44,377 bases of DNA from Sulfurovum sp. (GTDB lineage Bacteria > Campylobacterota > Campylobacteria > Campylobacterales > Sulfurovaceae): assembly GCA_012329065.1 (NCBI GenBank), contig JAAXPZ010000032.1:1-44377 (forward strand), in the 5' to 3' direction. Numbering within the stretch: the first letter of the stretch is position 1; each line of letters starts with the position of its first letter. This document shows, piece after piece, positions 16,309 through 24,713 of this stretch. A program made the translations under genes and the position numbers. Below the pieces are notes generated by a model, which did not search any database, was not told where the DNA came from, and was given only the letters and a program-made list of their open reading frames with translations.

Positions 16309-17223
16309 ATGAGCAACATCATCTTCGGTCCCATACACTCCCGTCGTTTTGGTAAGTCACTGGGCGTTGACTTAAGCCCAGGGCTAAAGCAGTGTAACTT
16401 TGACTGTCTGTACTGTGAGCTTGCACCTGCCAAGACAGTAGATAGTTATGATGAAGTCATAAGCGTCCAAGAGATAGTATCGGCTATCAGGTCGGCACTT
16501 ATGGAGTATGGGGATATCGATGTGCTGACCATCACTGCCAATGGGGAGCCTACGCTCTACCCTCACTTAGACAAGCTAATGGATGAAATAGATAAATTCA
16601 AAGAGAAGACAAAAACTCTCATACTATCAAATGCTTCCACGATCAGCGATACTGGCATCAGAAAGACATTGCTAAAATTTGATCAAGTTAAGCTATCTCT
16701 TGATTGTGTGTCACAAAAATGCCTCAAAAAACTTGACAGATCACATAGTGATATAGACATAGAAGACATCAAAAAAGGACTGCTTGATTTTGCAAAACTA
16801 TACAATCAAGCACTCATCATAGAAGTACTTTTTGTGAAAAAACTAAACGACTCTGATACTGAAATAAAAGGATTGAACAATTTCTTATTGAAACTCTCGC
16901 CTGCTCGCATAGATATAGGAACGATAGACAGACCTCCAGCATACAATGTTAAGCCCTTGAACTATAGAGAACTTCTAGAGATCAGTCACAAGTTTGATCC
17001 AGACCTACCTGTCTATATTGCATTAAGGAAAAAACTAGACGCAAAAACCTCCAGCTATACCACAAATCAAATACTAGATACCCTAGCCAAAAGACCTCTG
17101 ACAAAGAGCGATATTGATATGCTCTTCGACAAAGATAGCAAAAAAAGACTAACCAAGATGCTCTCTGAGCGTAAAATCAAAGAGACAGATAATCACGGTG
17201 TGATTTTTTATACAATTTCGTAA
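16309..17223 (+). CDS. Radical SAM protein (COG0731, wyosine-type)
   Basis: This 304-residue protein binds a 4Fe-4S cluster through Cys29, Cys33 and Cys36 in CNFDCLYCE. It has the SAM-binding TITANGEPTLYP motif and the family opening IIFGPIHSRRFGKSLGVDL. The C-terminus resembles a winged helix (LAKRPLTKSDID). Members of COG0731 are related to the tRNA wyosine enzyme TYW1, but bacteria lack wyosine and the substrate is unknown. It follows the KilA-N gene after 10 nt with an AAGGAA ribosome-binding site. Confidence 0.88.
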   Translation: MSNIIFGPIHSRRFGKSLGVDLSPGLKQCNFDCLYCELAPAKTVDSYDEVISVQEIVSAIRSALMEYGDIDVLTITANGEPTLYPHLDKLMDEIDKFKEKTKTLILSNASTISDTGIRKTLLKFDQVKLSLDCVSQKCLKKLDRSHSDIDIEDIKKGLLDFAKLYNQALIIEVLFVKKLNDSDTEIKGLNNFLLKLSPARIDIGTIDRPPAYNVKPLNYRELLEISHKFDPDLPVYIALRKKLDAKTSSYTTNQILDTLAKRPLTKSDIDMLFDKDSKKRLTKMLSERKIKETDNHGVIFYTIS

Positions 17224-17240
17224 ATATAGACTAAAAATCA

Positions 17241-17269
17241 TTGACATTCAAGCACTTTTTGACTATAAT
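17241..17269 (+). promoter_or_regulatory. Perfect consensus sigma70 promoter of tRNA-Asn
   Basis: TTGACA (17241-17246), a 17-nt spacer and TATAAT (17264-17269) lie 36 nt before the mature tRNA 5' end. Both hexamers match consensus exactly, unusual where -35 boxes are usually weak. Confidence 0.85.
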
Positions 17270-17305
17270 CCCTTTCACATTTTAAGTCTGACTTAAATTT
17301 TCTAT

Positions 17306-17380
<75 letters not shown>

Positions 17381-17696
17381 TAACTTACCTCACATGAAAC
17401 AAGTCATCCAAACAAATCATCCAAAAATTTTTCTATTTGATTTTGGGAACTATGTTTTAGCTCCATTTATCTGCATCCTTTTAAGTATTTGTATGAAAAT
17501 ATAATCAATTTTGATAAATTTATGATTGATTCAGGTTATACAGATATTTTACAGCTATAATAATTGTGAAGAAAGATGAGGTGTGGTTTCATCTTTAGTG
17601 TGCGAAGTGTTATTGAACTTCTGTTCTGCGCTAGACTCCTGAAGACTCCTCCTATTTTGATTCCACAATATGTGATTTATATAAAAAGGCTATAAC
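17381..17696 (+). promoter_or_regulatory. Intergenic region with -10 box and structured leader of the cold-shock gene
   Basis: This 316-nt region holds no gene I can support. A TATAAT at 17556-17561 would start a transcript near 17568, giving a leader of about 130 nt. The leader opens with a perfect 8-bp hairpin (AAAGATGA at 17572-17579, TCATCTTT at 17589-17596, 9-nt loop) and contains a repeated GACTCCT. Long structured leaders are typical of cspA mRNAs, where they control cold-dependent stability and translation. Confidence 0.5.
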
Positions 17697-17915
17697 ATGG
17701 CAGAAGTAGTAAACGGAACAGTAAAATGGTTCAATGATGAGAAGGGTTATGGATTTATCCAGCCTGACAACGGTGGGAGTGATGTATTTGTTCACTTCAG
17801 ACAAGTAAATAACCCAGATGGTGGTCGTGTATCACTAGCTGAAGGTCAAGCGGTTTCTTTTGAAGTTGGTGAAGGTCAAAAAGGCCCACAAGCAGAGAAT
17901 GTAACACCTCTCTAG
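17697..17915 (+). CDS. Cold-shock domain protein (CspA family)
   Basis: This 72-residue protein is a single cold-shock domain with RNP1 KGYGFI and RNP2 VFVHF plus the [11 protein letters not shown] opening. Such proteins bind single-stranded RNA/DNA and melt secondary structure; not all are cold-induced. The long structured leader is consistent with post-transcriptional control. A hairpin follows the stop. Confidence 0.95.
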   Translation: MAEVVNGTVKWFNDEKGYGFIQPDNGGSDVFVHFRQVNNPDGGRVSLAEGQAVSFEVGEGQKGPQAENVTPL

Positions 17916-17924
17916 TCTAATACA

Positions 17925-17950
17925 GCAGGTCATCTGACCTGCAACTCTTT
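17925..17950 (+). terminator. Hairpin terminator after the cold-shock gene
   Basis: GCAGGTCA (17925-17932) and TGACCTGC (17935-17942) form a strong GC stem with a tiny loop, followed by AACTCTTTT. It sits between the convergent cold-shock and arginine kinase genes and may serve both. Confidence 0.65.
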
Positions 17951-17978
17951 TGCTCTACCTAGTCTCCAGCAAGTAATT

Positions 17979-19151
17979 CTACAATTTATCCTCTTCACTA
18001 GACAAGAAATTAGCACAATTAATCATATCTTCAACTAGCTCATATTCTGGAAAACCGATGCGTCTCCAGTTGCTGACATCAATACGATCAAGCACTTTTG
18101 AGTGTTCTCCTGTGCTGCCTCTAGCTTGGCAATTACGCTCACGACATAGACGATCAATCTCATCAAACCCGACGGCTTCTATTAGTTTAGGTACCATGAT
18201 ATGAACTGATCCACGCATACCTGTACCGATATTGGATGGACAACAAGTAACAGCACCAAATTTTGGATGCATCATAAACACATCATCCTCAGCAGAAATT
18301 TCTCGTACAGCATCCTCAATCAGCTTAGCTCCAGCACTAAGACGGGAAAAAACTGCCTTGACATCTCCACCCATCTCCATGGATATGATACGCAAATGGT
18401 CACCTTCGTTGACCCAGTTGATAAATGTTTTGTCTTTGTTTAGATAAACACCTCGTCCATGTGGCCAATACTCATGATATCCGCTAGCAGCTTGCATCTT
18501 ATCTTTTCCGCGAAATAAAAAATGTCCGTCTACAAGAGCTTGTCTTTCGTCATTTGACATTTTAGAATGAAGATAAAAATCACCAGCCAAGTCAGAATCG
18601 GTATCAATTTGTTTATAAACTTTAGCCATCAAGCCTACTACTTCTTCTCGACTTTCCCTTGTGCCTCCAGGGTTAAGCGGAAACATTGACAAATTGCGTG
18701 CAATGCGAATGCGAGTTGAGACAATTTTGCTTTGAGCACTATCACTCAGCTCAACAGAAATCCTAGAAGGATCCATTCTCTGTGAAGGTGTACCTTTGAG
18801 TAAGCTTCCCTCTTTCATAGAAAAGCCTTTATGATATGCCTCTATGACTGGGTGAAAAAAATCAGCAAAATCATCATAAGACTCTTTATCTCCCGCATGA
18901 CAACCCACAAAACTTTCAGGGTATAATACCCCTGTATTTATCGCTCTTGCCAATGTCCATTTTGCAGGACCAGAGCTTTCGATATCTTTATATTTTTCCC
19001 AAACCTCTGGCGTACACACTTGAGCACATAGTGAAGTATGCTCGCTTGTTCTGGCAGTCTCTAGTTTTTTTACTGGATATTCATTCTTGGCTAATGATTC
19101 CTCTATCTTTAAATCATAGTACGGATCAAATCCATCTTTTTTTCCAAACAT
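17979..19151 (-). CDS. ATP:guanido phosphotransferase (arginine-kinase-type phosphagen kinase)
   Basis: This 390-residue protein spans a complete phosphagen kinase. The N-terminal domain has FVGCHAGDKESYDDFADFFHP (82-101), the arginine-kinase-like substrate loop and D-E-SY block. The catalytic domain has STRIRIARNLSMFPL (145-159), NEGDHLRIISME (248-259), CPSNIGT with the reactive cysteine Cys304, and RGSTGEH with Glu349. The enzyme reversibly moves phosphate from ATP to a guanidino compound, buffering ATP. It is not McsB, which lacks the N-terminal domain. The second Glu of the animal NEEDH motif is Gly here. The family is rare and patchy in bacteria, consistent with horizontal acquisition. 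A sodium-channel gene lies 41 nt upstream on the same strand. Confidence 0.94.
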   Translation of the reverse strand: MFGKKDGFDPYYDLKIEESLAKNEYPVKKLETARTSEHTSLCAQVCTPEVWEKYKDIESSGPAKWTLARAINTGVLYPESFVGCHAGDKESYDDFADFFHPVIEAYHKGFSMKEGSLLKGTPSQRMDPSRISVELSDSAQSKIVSTRIRIARNLSMFPLNPGGTRESREEVVGLMAKVYKQIDTDSDLAGDFYLHSKMSNDERQALVDGHFLFRGKDKMQAASGYHEYWPHGRGVYLNKDKTFINWVNEGDHLRIISMEMGGDVKAVFSRLSAGAKLIEDAVREISAEDDVFMMHPKFGAVTCCPSNIGTGMRGSVHIMVPKLIEAVGFDEIDRLCRERNCQARGSTGEHSKVLDRIDVSNWRRIGFPEYELVEDMINCANFLSSEEDKL

Positions 19152-19192
19152 TTTTTTCCTTTATTTTCTACTTTGGTCTTGTATAAGTATAG

Positions 19193-19987
19193 CTACTTTA
19201 CTGTCAATATTCTTTTAAGTTCTCTTATATCATCCCTTAGAGAGCTTATCTCTGCTTGTAGCGTATCATCTCCGCTATGTATCTCATCTATCACATGATC
19301 TTCTTTATCTGAATTTAACTCACCCATGGCATCTACTACCAAGGCTATAATCAAATTGACGATGATAAAGGTTGTCAAGAATATAAATGGCACAAAGTAT
19401 ATCCAAGCCAGTGGGTATATCTCCATGACAGGACGCACAATACCCATAGACCATGACTCCAGTGTCATAATCTGAAACAGACTAAAAAAGGACTCTCCAA
19501 GAGTACCAAACCACTGCGGAAAATCTTCGCCAAATAGCTGTGTGGATATGATGGCAAATATATAGAAAAAGAGCGTAAGCAAAGCTCCTATAGAGATTAT
19601 GCCTGGTATCACACTCAATAGTGCAGCTATTATTTTTCGCATTTGTGGCACTATGGTCACTAGCCTAAACAACCTAAGCACTCTCAATACTCTAAAGATC
19701 TCAAACCCTGCACCTGTGGGGACTAGAGAAATGGCTACTATTGTAAAATCAAACAATGACCACGGATCTTTGAAAAAGGATATTCTGTAAGTGTATATTC
19801 TCAAAATTATCTCTATTGTAAACATACTGATGACAAATAGATTGAATGCATCAAAAAGCCATTGATAGCTTATTGAAAGTTCTCTTGATGTATCAAGCCC
19901 CATTGTAATGCCGTTGATGATTATCAATGCGGTGATAAAGTATTGGAAATATAGATTTTCTACTAGATTTTTTATGATACTATACAT
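19193..19987 (-). CDS. Voltage-gated sodium channel, NaChBac/NavAb type
   Basis: This 264-residue protein has six membrane segments. The voltage sensor S4 is [13 protein letters not shown] with Arg99, 102, 105 and 108 at every third position. The pore selectivity filter is TLESWS (175-180), the same as I recall for NavAb, with pore helices before and after. S6 is [21 protein letters not shown], and the C-terminus forms a helical bundle ([19 protein letters not shown]) suited to a tetrameric coiled coil. It should form a homotetrameric Na+ channel in the inner membrane. AGGAGA precedes the ATG. The arginine kinase gene follows in the same direction. Confidence 0.95.
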   Translation of the reverse strand: MYSIIKNLVENLYFQYFITALIIINGITMGLDTSRELSISYQWLFDAFNLFVISMFTIEIILRIYTYRISFFKDPWSLFDFTIVAISLVPTGAGFEIFRVLRVLRLFRLVTIVPQMRKIIAALLSVIPGIISIGALLTLFFYIFAIISTQLFGEDFPQWFGTLGESFFSLFQIMTLESWSMGIVRPVMEIYPLAWIYFVPFIFLTTFIIVNLIIALVVDAMGELNSDKEDHVIDEIHSGDDTLQAEISSLRDDIRELKRILTVK

Positions 19988-20060
19988 GAATGTCTCCTAT
20001 AAATTGCGATTTCGGCAGGATTATAGCAGAAAAAAATCAACCAATCTTAGCTTTTGTCAG

Positions 20061-20699
20061 CTATGCGATATTTTCTAACAACACACCCTTTAGCTCATCA
20101 ACGCTACTTATCTTTTCTCTATCTTTTGCGTGCTCTGTAAAGCCCCAATCAACCATGAGGTAGTCCATAGGAGTGGACTTGGCTGCATTTTCATCTCTAG
20201 ATCCATCTCCGACAAATATGGATTTTTGACTATGTGTATCAAGCTCATGGAGTACCTTGTGCAACATATCAGGAAACGGCTTGCTCCTCTCAACATCGTC
20301 TGCACAAGCTATAGCATCAAAGAAATGATAAATATTTAGATGTGTTAGTGACTCCAATGTGGAGACTCTGTATGCATTGGTTGCTAGAGCAACACCTATC
20401 TCCATACTTTTGAGAAGTCCCAATAACTCGTAAATACCATCATATAGTACAAGCTCTTGGTCATGGTTTTGACTATAATACTCTGTAAACCACTGCTCAT
20501 GCATAGGCTCATAAGTGTCAATGCCATAAAAGTACTTTGCTGGATTGATAGTATGATCATTTATCTTAGAGATAATGTCATGATTGGGCATTGCATTTAG
20601 TCCGATATTTGCCCTTACATGATTTATGGAGTTTGCTATAGTATGGGAGCTATCAACAAGTGTTCCATCCATATCAAATATTATCAGTGATTTTTTCAT
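20061..20699 (-). CDS. HAD-family phosphatase (phosphoglycolate-phosphatase-like)
   Basis: This 212-residue HAD hydrolase has motif I IFDMDGTLVDSS (Asp9, Asp11), a cap region, motif II ALATNAYR, and motif III/IV KPFPDM with FVGDGSRDENAAK. These enzymes dephosphorylate small metabolites through an aspartyl phosphate. The substrate cannot be read. The start overlaps the psd stop by 4 nt, so it is in the psd operon. Confidence 0.9.
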   Translation of the reverse strand: MKKSLIIFDMDGTLVDSSHTIANSINHVRANIGLNAMPNHDIISKINDHTINPAKYFYGIDTYEPMHEQWFTEYYSQNHDQELVLYDGIYELLGLLKSMEIGVALATNAYRVSTLESLTHLNIYHFFDAIACADDVERSKPFPDMLHKVLHELDTHSQKSIFVGDGSRDENAAKSTPMDYLMVDWGFTEHAKDREKISSVDELKGVLLENIA

Positions 20700-21517
20700 A
20701 TCTTTTTCTTGCCTATAGGTTCGCCAAATGATACTTTTTTTCCTGCACTTACACTATAACTAACAGAATTTTTTTGGCTAAACATAAGTATCGTTGATCC
20801 CATCTCGAACCATCCAAAAAGTTCTGCTATTTGGAGTTTTATTGGCTCAGCATATGAGTAAAATGATCTTTGTCTGAGTTTTGTATTTGTTTTTATCCTC
20901 TCATCAAATGTCAAAACCATCTTTCCGACATTTAATGCACCGACTAACACTATAAAGTGTCTGATGCCATCACTATCTATGCATTCTATGACAACTCTCT
21001 CGTTTTCGATAAATAGATTCAGCTTATATTTTAGTAGTGGCATATTTACAGGATAAAGCTTACCGGGAATGTGCAACACACTAATCACATCTAGATCAAA
21101 AGGGGCATGATATCTATGATAATCTCTTGGGGATAAGTAAAGATTTATATATTCTCCACCCTCAAATAAATCTAAGTATTTAGCATACTTCCCACTCAGC
21201 AGACCTGCAAGGTCATATTCCATGCCTTTAATTTGCATTGCCATTGCACCCTCTACTTTGCCACATTCGGTAACCAAGGCATCACATGGTGAGATAATAT
21301 CGCCCTGCTCTACGGCTTGTTTGGGAGTTATTTGGAAAGCTCTAGTGAAAAGTGCATTTAGGCTTGTATAGTTCTCTGGTTTACCAAAGTTCGACATATC
21401 TAGACGCATGAGCTTTACATAGCTTTTGTTGATAAATCTCTGTATCTTTGGAGAAAATTCCCTACTGGCAAACTTGCCAAACATATGAGATATGAATGAA
21501 CTGTAATGTCTAGCCAT
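20696..21517 (-). CDS. psd: Phosphatidylserine decarboxylase proenzyme
   Basis: This 273-residue protein has the PSD catalytic set: SPCDA (Asp79), YLSPRDYHRYHAPFD with catalytic histidines, and the self-cleavage motif GST in FEMGSTILMF (Ser241 becomes the pyruvoyl group). It makes phosphatidylethanolamine at the inner membrane. It overlaps the upstream 279-residue gene by 8 nt and the downstream HAD gene by 4 nt. The cleavage site reads MGST rather than the more usual LGST. Confidence 0.95.
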   Translation of the reverse strand: MARHYSSFISHMFGKFASREFSPKIQRFINKSYVKLMRLDMSNFGKPENYTSLNALFTRAFQITPKQAVEQGDIISPCDALVTECGKVEGAMAMQIKGMEYDLAGLLSGKYAKYLDLFEGGEYINLYLSPRDYHRYHAPFDLDVISVLHIPGKLYPVNMPLLKYKLNLFIENERVVIECIDSDGIRHFIVLVGALNVGKMVLTFDERIKTNTKLRQRSFYSYAEPIKLQIAELFGWFEMGSTILMFSQKNSVSYSVSAGKKVSFGEPIGKKKI

Positions 21518-22349
21518 ATATTACCTCTTGGGATTTATAGTACTCAAGTGCTTCTGTCATCAAAGATATATGGTAATCCTCTTGCAGGTTAATAAAATCA
21601 AAAAATGTTGCAAGCTCTTTGCTGTCTTTTGCTACAACCTCCGACAATCCTCTGCACATCTCTTTGGCAGCCTTCTCTTCTTCTATACCATCTTTTAGAA
21701 ATTGCTTGACATCGTCTATCTCGTAGAGGTCTTTATGTATCACTCTAGGCACACCCAAGATTCCCATTTCGCTCATCATCTGCCCAAAGCTTCGTAAGTG
21801 AAACTGGCTCTCATCAATCATAATCTGAAAAATCCTATTTAAAAAAGCGTCACTACTGTGTGCTTGAAGGTAGTTGTATATCATTATCAACTCATACTCT
21901 TTATAGCTCTCCTCAAAAAGAAAAAGCGTTAATGCATCTATAGCTTCACTACTTAGCTCTATACCATTGAGTCTTCTTCTTGTGTCAAATGCTCTGATTT
22001 TTTCATCAGGCATTTTGGAAACAACTGTCATCATATACTTCAAGTCGCTACTGATTCGATTTGCTAGGCTTTTGTCTGGACAAGCAATAATTTGAAGCTC
22101 TAATTCGGAAATTTTCCCAGCAATACTGTCCAAAATACTGCCTATCCTCTCTACTTTGATAGGAATATTATCTCTGTTGTAGTCGTACTCTTCATCACTG
22201 ACAATCAAATGATGCTCAAGCCACCTAAAGTGGCGAAATATTATGTCGGAAAAATCATAAAGCTTTGCTCTGTTTTCACCGTTGCTCATAAAGCCAGCCA
22301 TTAGCGTCTCAAGCCACAACTCATGTGTTTTTATCAGTAAGTTCTTCAT
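21510..22349 (-). CDS. All-helical protein of unknown function upstream of psd
   Basis: This 279-residue protein is not one I can name. It is predicted helical and acidic with no signal peptide. Glu/His-containing helices (FEESYKEYELIMIYNY, MIDESQFHLRSFG, LQEDYHISLMTEA) resemble the diiron helices of ferritin-like proteins, and I suspect such a fold, but the ligand spacing is not canonical. It sits between the IscU-like gene (4-nt overlap, ATGA) and psd (8-nt overlap), a coupled operon suggesting iron or Fe-S related function. Confidence 0.6.
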   Translation of the reverse strand: MKNLLIKTHELWLETLMAGFMSNGENRAKLYDFSDIIFRHFRWLEHHLIVSDEEYDYNRDNIPIKVERIGSILDSIAGKISELELQIIACPDKSLANRISSDLKYMMTVVSKMPDEKIRAFDTRRRLNGIELSSEAIDALTLFLFEESYKEYELIMIYNYLQAHSSDAFLNRIFQIMIDESQFHLRSFGQMMSEMGILGVPRVIHKDLYEIDDVKQFLKDGIEEEKAAKEMCRGLSEVVAKDSKELATFFDFINLQEDYHISLMTEALEYYKSQEVIYG

Positions 22350-22791
22350 CTCTTCTCCTCTGCTACGCAGCTATTTTCTGTTTTATATGTGATTGTACCA
22401 AAATTTGGCTCTTTTTGTTTGTACCTATATGTGTCCATAGCTGCCCTAAGAGAGAGCACTACCATCTCGGTACAGACTGCTTCCTCTGCTGGCACAGCAT
22501 CAAGCATCCCAAGGCAGCAGAGACAAGTTGCTCCGCCGTAGAGAATGTAAGACCTTTGGCCTCTCCAGTAATCACCGAACCAGCTACTACTGTAGTCATG
22601 CAACCAATAGCCTGAAATTTGATGTCTATTATCCTTAGTGATTCACTTTCTCTTGATACTCTAAGAGTGATAATCACTTTTTCATCATTTTCAGGATTTT
22701 CACCTATACCCATGGCATCTGGATTTTCTAATGCACCATAGTTTTGAGGGTTTGACATATGTTCTATCAGCTCTTCATCTACTTTTGTCAT
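22346..22791 (-). pseudogene. IscU/NifU-N-like Fe-S scaffold gene with a frameshift
   Basis: Two frames together give a protein of about 148 residues. The first (22791 down to about 22514) reads HMSNPQNYGALENPDAMG, then IKFQAIGCMTTVVAGSVITG and ends off-frame. The second, from about 22513 to 22346, reads LGMLDAVPAEEAVCTEMVVLSL and GTITYKTENSC. One base is missing near 22514. The last codons of the second frame overlap the next gene's ATG (ATGA), so operon coupling is kept. Of the three scaffold cysteines of IscU, the first is absent (NPEND in place of ACGD); the others are present. Either a recent indel, a sequencing error or, less likely, recoding. Confidence 0.8.
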
Positions 22792-22830
22792 TTTATGCCT
22801 ATCTGTTTTTCTTTATAAATTATATCAAAA

Positions 22831-22860
22831 ATAAGTACATTAGAGTATAATTGTACTTAT
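22831..22860. promoter_or_regulatory. Inverted repeat overlapping the yebC -10 box
   Basis: ATAAGTACA (22831-22839) and TGTACTTAT (22852-22860) are perfect 9-bp arms around 12 nt that contain TATAAT (22846-22851). This lies between the divergent IscU-like gene and yebC. A repressor bound here would cover the -10 box. Confidence 0.5.
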
Positions 22861-22886
22861 AAATTAAGTTATCAAGGGATTTATGT

Positions 22887-23624
22887 ATGGGTCGAGCATT
22901 TGAATATCGAAAAGCAGCCAAGATGAAGAGATGGGGAACCATGTCAAGAGTATTCCCAAAACTGGGCAAGATTATAACAATGGCAGCCAAAGACGGCGGG
23001 CAAGACCCCGAGATGAACCCCAAACTCCGCACAGCAATACTTAATGCCAAAGCACAAAATATGCCAAAGGACAATATCGAGGCGGCCATCAAACGAGCCT
23101 CCGCCAAAGATGTAGCAGATATCAAAGAAATCACCTATGATGTAAAAGCATCTCATGGAGTACAGATGATAGTAGAGTGTGCTACCGACAATAATACTCG
23201 CACAGTTGCCAATGTCAAGGCTATACTCAGCCGTAATGGAGCTGAGATGCTTACATCTGGATCACTCAACTTCATGTTTACCAGAAAAGCTGTATTTGTG
23301 GTAGACAAGATTCTAGATATGGATGTCGAAGAGTTGGAGTTGGAGCTTATAGATTATGGGCTAGAGGAGATAGAAGAGGATGTTGAGCCTCAAGACAATG
23401 ACGAGGATAGACCAATCCTTCGTATTTACGGAGAGTTTGTATCATTTGGGAACCTAAGCAAAGCTTTTGAAGAACGAAGCATAGAGCCAAGGAAATCCAC
23501 CCTAGAGTATATAGCCAATTCTCCTATGGAATTCAGCGATGAGCATCTTGAGGAGATAGAAGCACTCATAGACAAACTTGAAGATGATGAGGATGTGCAA
23601 ATGGTTTATACCAATATTAGCTAA
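22887..23624 (+). CDS. yebC: YebC/TACO1 family protein
   Basis: This 245-residue protein opens [16 protein letters not shown] and has [42 protein letters not shown] and [15 protein letters not shown], all family landmarks. YebC proteins were described as transcription regulators; recent work on the family supports a role at the ribosome in easing translation of difficult sequences. AAGGGA lies upstream of the ATG. It converges with the next gene with only 17 nt between stops. Confidence 0.93.
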   Translation: MGRAFEYRKAAKMKRWGTMSRVFPKLGKIITMAAKDGGQDPEMNPKLRTAILNAKAQNMPKDNIEAAIKRASAKDVADIKEITYDVKASHGVQMIVECATDNNTRTVANVKAILSRNGAEMLTSGSLNFMFTRKAVFVVDKILDMDVEELELELIDYGLEEIEEDVEPQDNDEDRPILRIYGEFVSFGNLSKAFEERSIEPRKSTLEYIANSPMEFSDEHLEEIEALIDKLEDDEDVQMVYTNIS

Positions 23625-23641
23625 AGAACTATTGACAAAAA

Positions 23642-24379
23642 TCACTTTTTGATAATCCTAACATCTCCAAATAAAACTAAGTCTTTTAGGATAGCTTTTT
23701 GCATAAGCCCGTCTTTGTCTATGCGGATATTCATCTCTCCTTTTTTACTGCCGTATATTTGACGGTGTAGTGTGACTTTGCCGTACCAGTCTTTGTTGCT
23801 TGATGTGCCTAGTAGCTTTTTGAGCTTTGGCATAGATTTTTTGTTTGGGATTTTGAAATCCACACGACCGTTCTTGTTGTCAGCGCCTATGACTTGGAAT
23901 TGATAATTCTTTGAGTAAGTCTTTTGTTTGATATGTTCATGTAGGTTTAAAAAAAATGTGAGTAGGTCATCTCTACCGTAGTAGCCGAGCACTCTCTTTT
24001 TATCTGTTATTTTTTTTCCTTTGACCCACTTTTTATATTGTCTTCTTATTCTCTTTTTTTTGTGATCCACCTGATAAATAGAGGTGCTTGTGAACTTATC
24101 AGTATAAGTGATTATCTGAAACATATCAGTAATTAGTAATCCATTTGAGATATGACCTTTGGAAATATGTTGTTCTCGGAGGTTGTTGCTCATGGACTTG
24201 GCGATACTATGTGTGACAGAAAGATTGACTTCAAGCACATAGGAGTGTCTTTTTTTGCTTAGCGTAGCTTTAGTATGAGCAATCTCACCAAACATACCAA
24301 ATTCTATACTATAGTCAAGAGGGATATTTTTTGCCTGCAAAAGAGTGAAAGAAAAAAGAAGAAGTGCTATGCGAAACAT
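23642..24379 (-). CDS. Secreted DUF3108-like protein
   Basis: This 245-residue protein has a signal peptide (MFRIALLLFSFTLLQAKN) and beta-rich, strongly basic mature sequence. The layout (YSIEFGMFGEIAHTKATL, then YYGRDDLLTFFLNL, IGADNKNGRVDFKIP and a C-terminal RIDKDGLMQKAILKDLVLFGDVRI) fits DUF3108 proteins, periplasmic proteins of unknown function in Campylobacterota. No catalytic residues can be inferred. Confidence 0.7.
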   Translation of the reverse strand: MFRIALLLFSFTLLQAKNIPLDYSIEFGMFGEIAHTKATLSKKRHSYVLEVNLSVTHSIAKSMSNNLREQHISKGHISNGLLITDMFQIITYTDKFTSTSIYQVDHKKKRIRRQYKKWVKGKKITDKKRVLGYYGRDDLLTFFLNLHEHIKQKTYSKNYQFQVIGADNKNGRVDFKIPNKKSMPKLKKLLGTSSNKDWYGKVTLHRQIYGSKKGEMNIRIDKDGLMQKAILKDLVLFGDVRIIKK

Positions 24380-24413
24380 TTGTGATGCCCCCTGAGTAAG
24401 ATAAATTACCTAA

Positions 24414-24713
24414 CTATATCACAACAGCTATAAATTTGTTTTGTTTTTTATCATATTGGTACGCTTCCATGGCATATTCACCTATCTGAAAAACTATCTT
24501 GCATCTCTGAAAGTCTGATTTTTTGATTGCTTGTTCAACTGTGTCAAATATATATAGTACTGTATTTATCTTCTGTGTAGTTGTTGTGCCTATGTAGGTG
24601 AATGGTTCATGCGGAACAGACATAAAGCCCTCGTCTGCCAGATACACCTCAAAGGCTTGTTTGTCTTGCAACCCAGCTATACTGACTATAAGTATAACCT
24701 CGACAGGCTTCAT
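24414..24713 (-). CDS. Small protein of unknown function
   Basis: This 99-residue protein has alternating strands and helices (VEVILIVSIAGLQDKQAFEVY, then TTTQKINTVLYIFDTVEQAI), like a small ferredoxin-like fold. No motif or family is recognised and no signal peptide is seen. Its ATG immediately follows the stop of the small lipoprotein gene, so both are probably on one transcript. Confidence 0.6.
   Translation of the reverse strand: MKPVEVILIVSIAGLQDKQAFEVYLADEGFMSVPHEPFTYIGTTTTQKINTVLYIFDTVEQAIKKSDFQRCKIVFQIGEYAMEAYQYDKKQNKFIAVVI

Noticed and set aside
17979-19151. McsB protein-arginine kinase
   Set aside because: The protein has the complete N-terminal guanidino-substrate domain and no clpC/mcsA/ctsR genes nearby.
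22505-22520. Programmed frameshift in the IscU-like gene
   Set aside because: The shift region (GCTGCCTTGGG) has no X XXY YYZ slippery heptamer and no evident downstream stem, so an indel or sequencing error is more likely.
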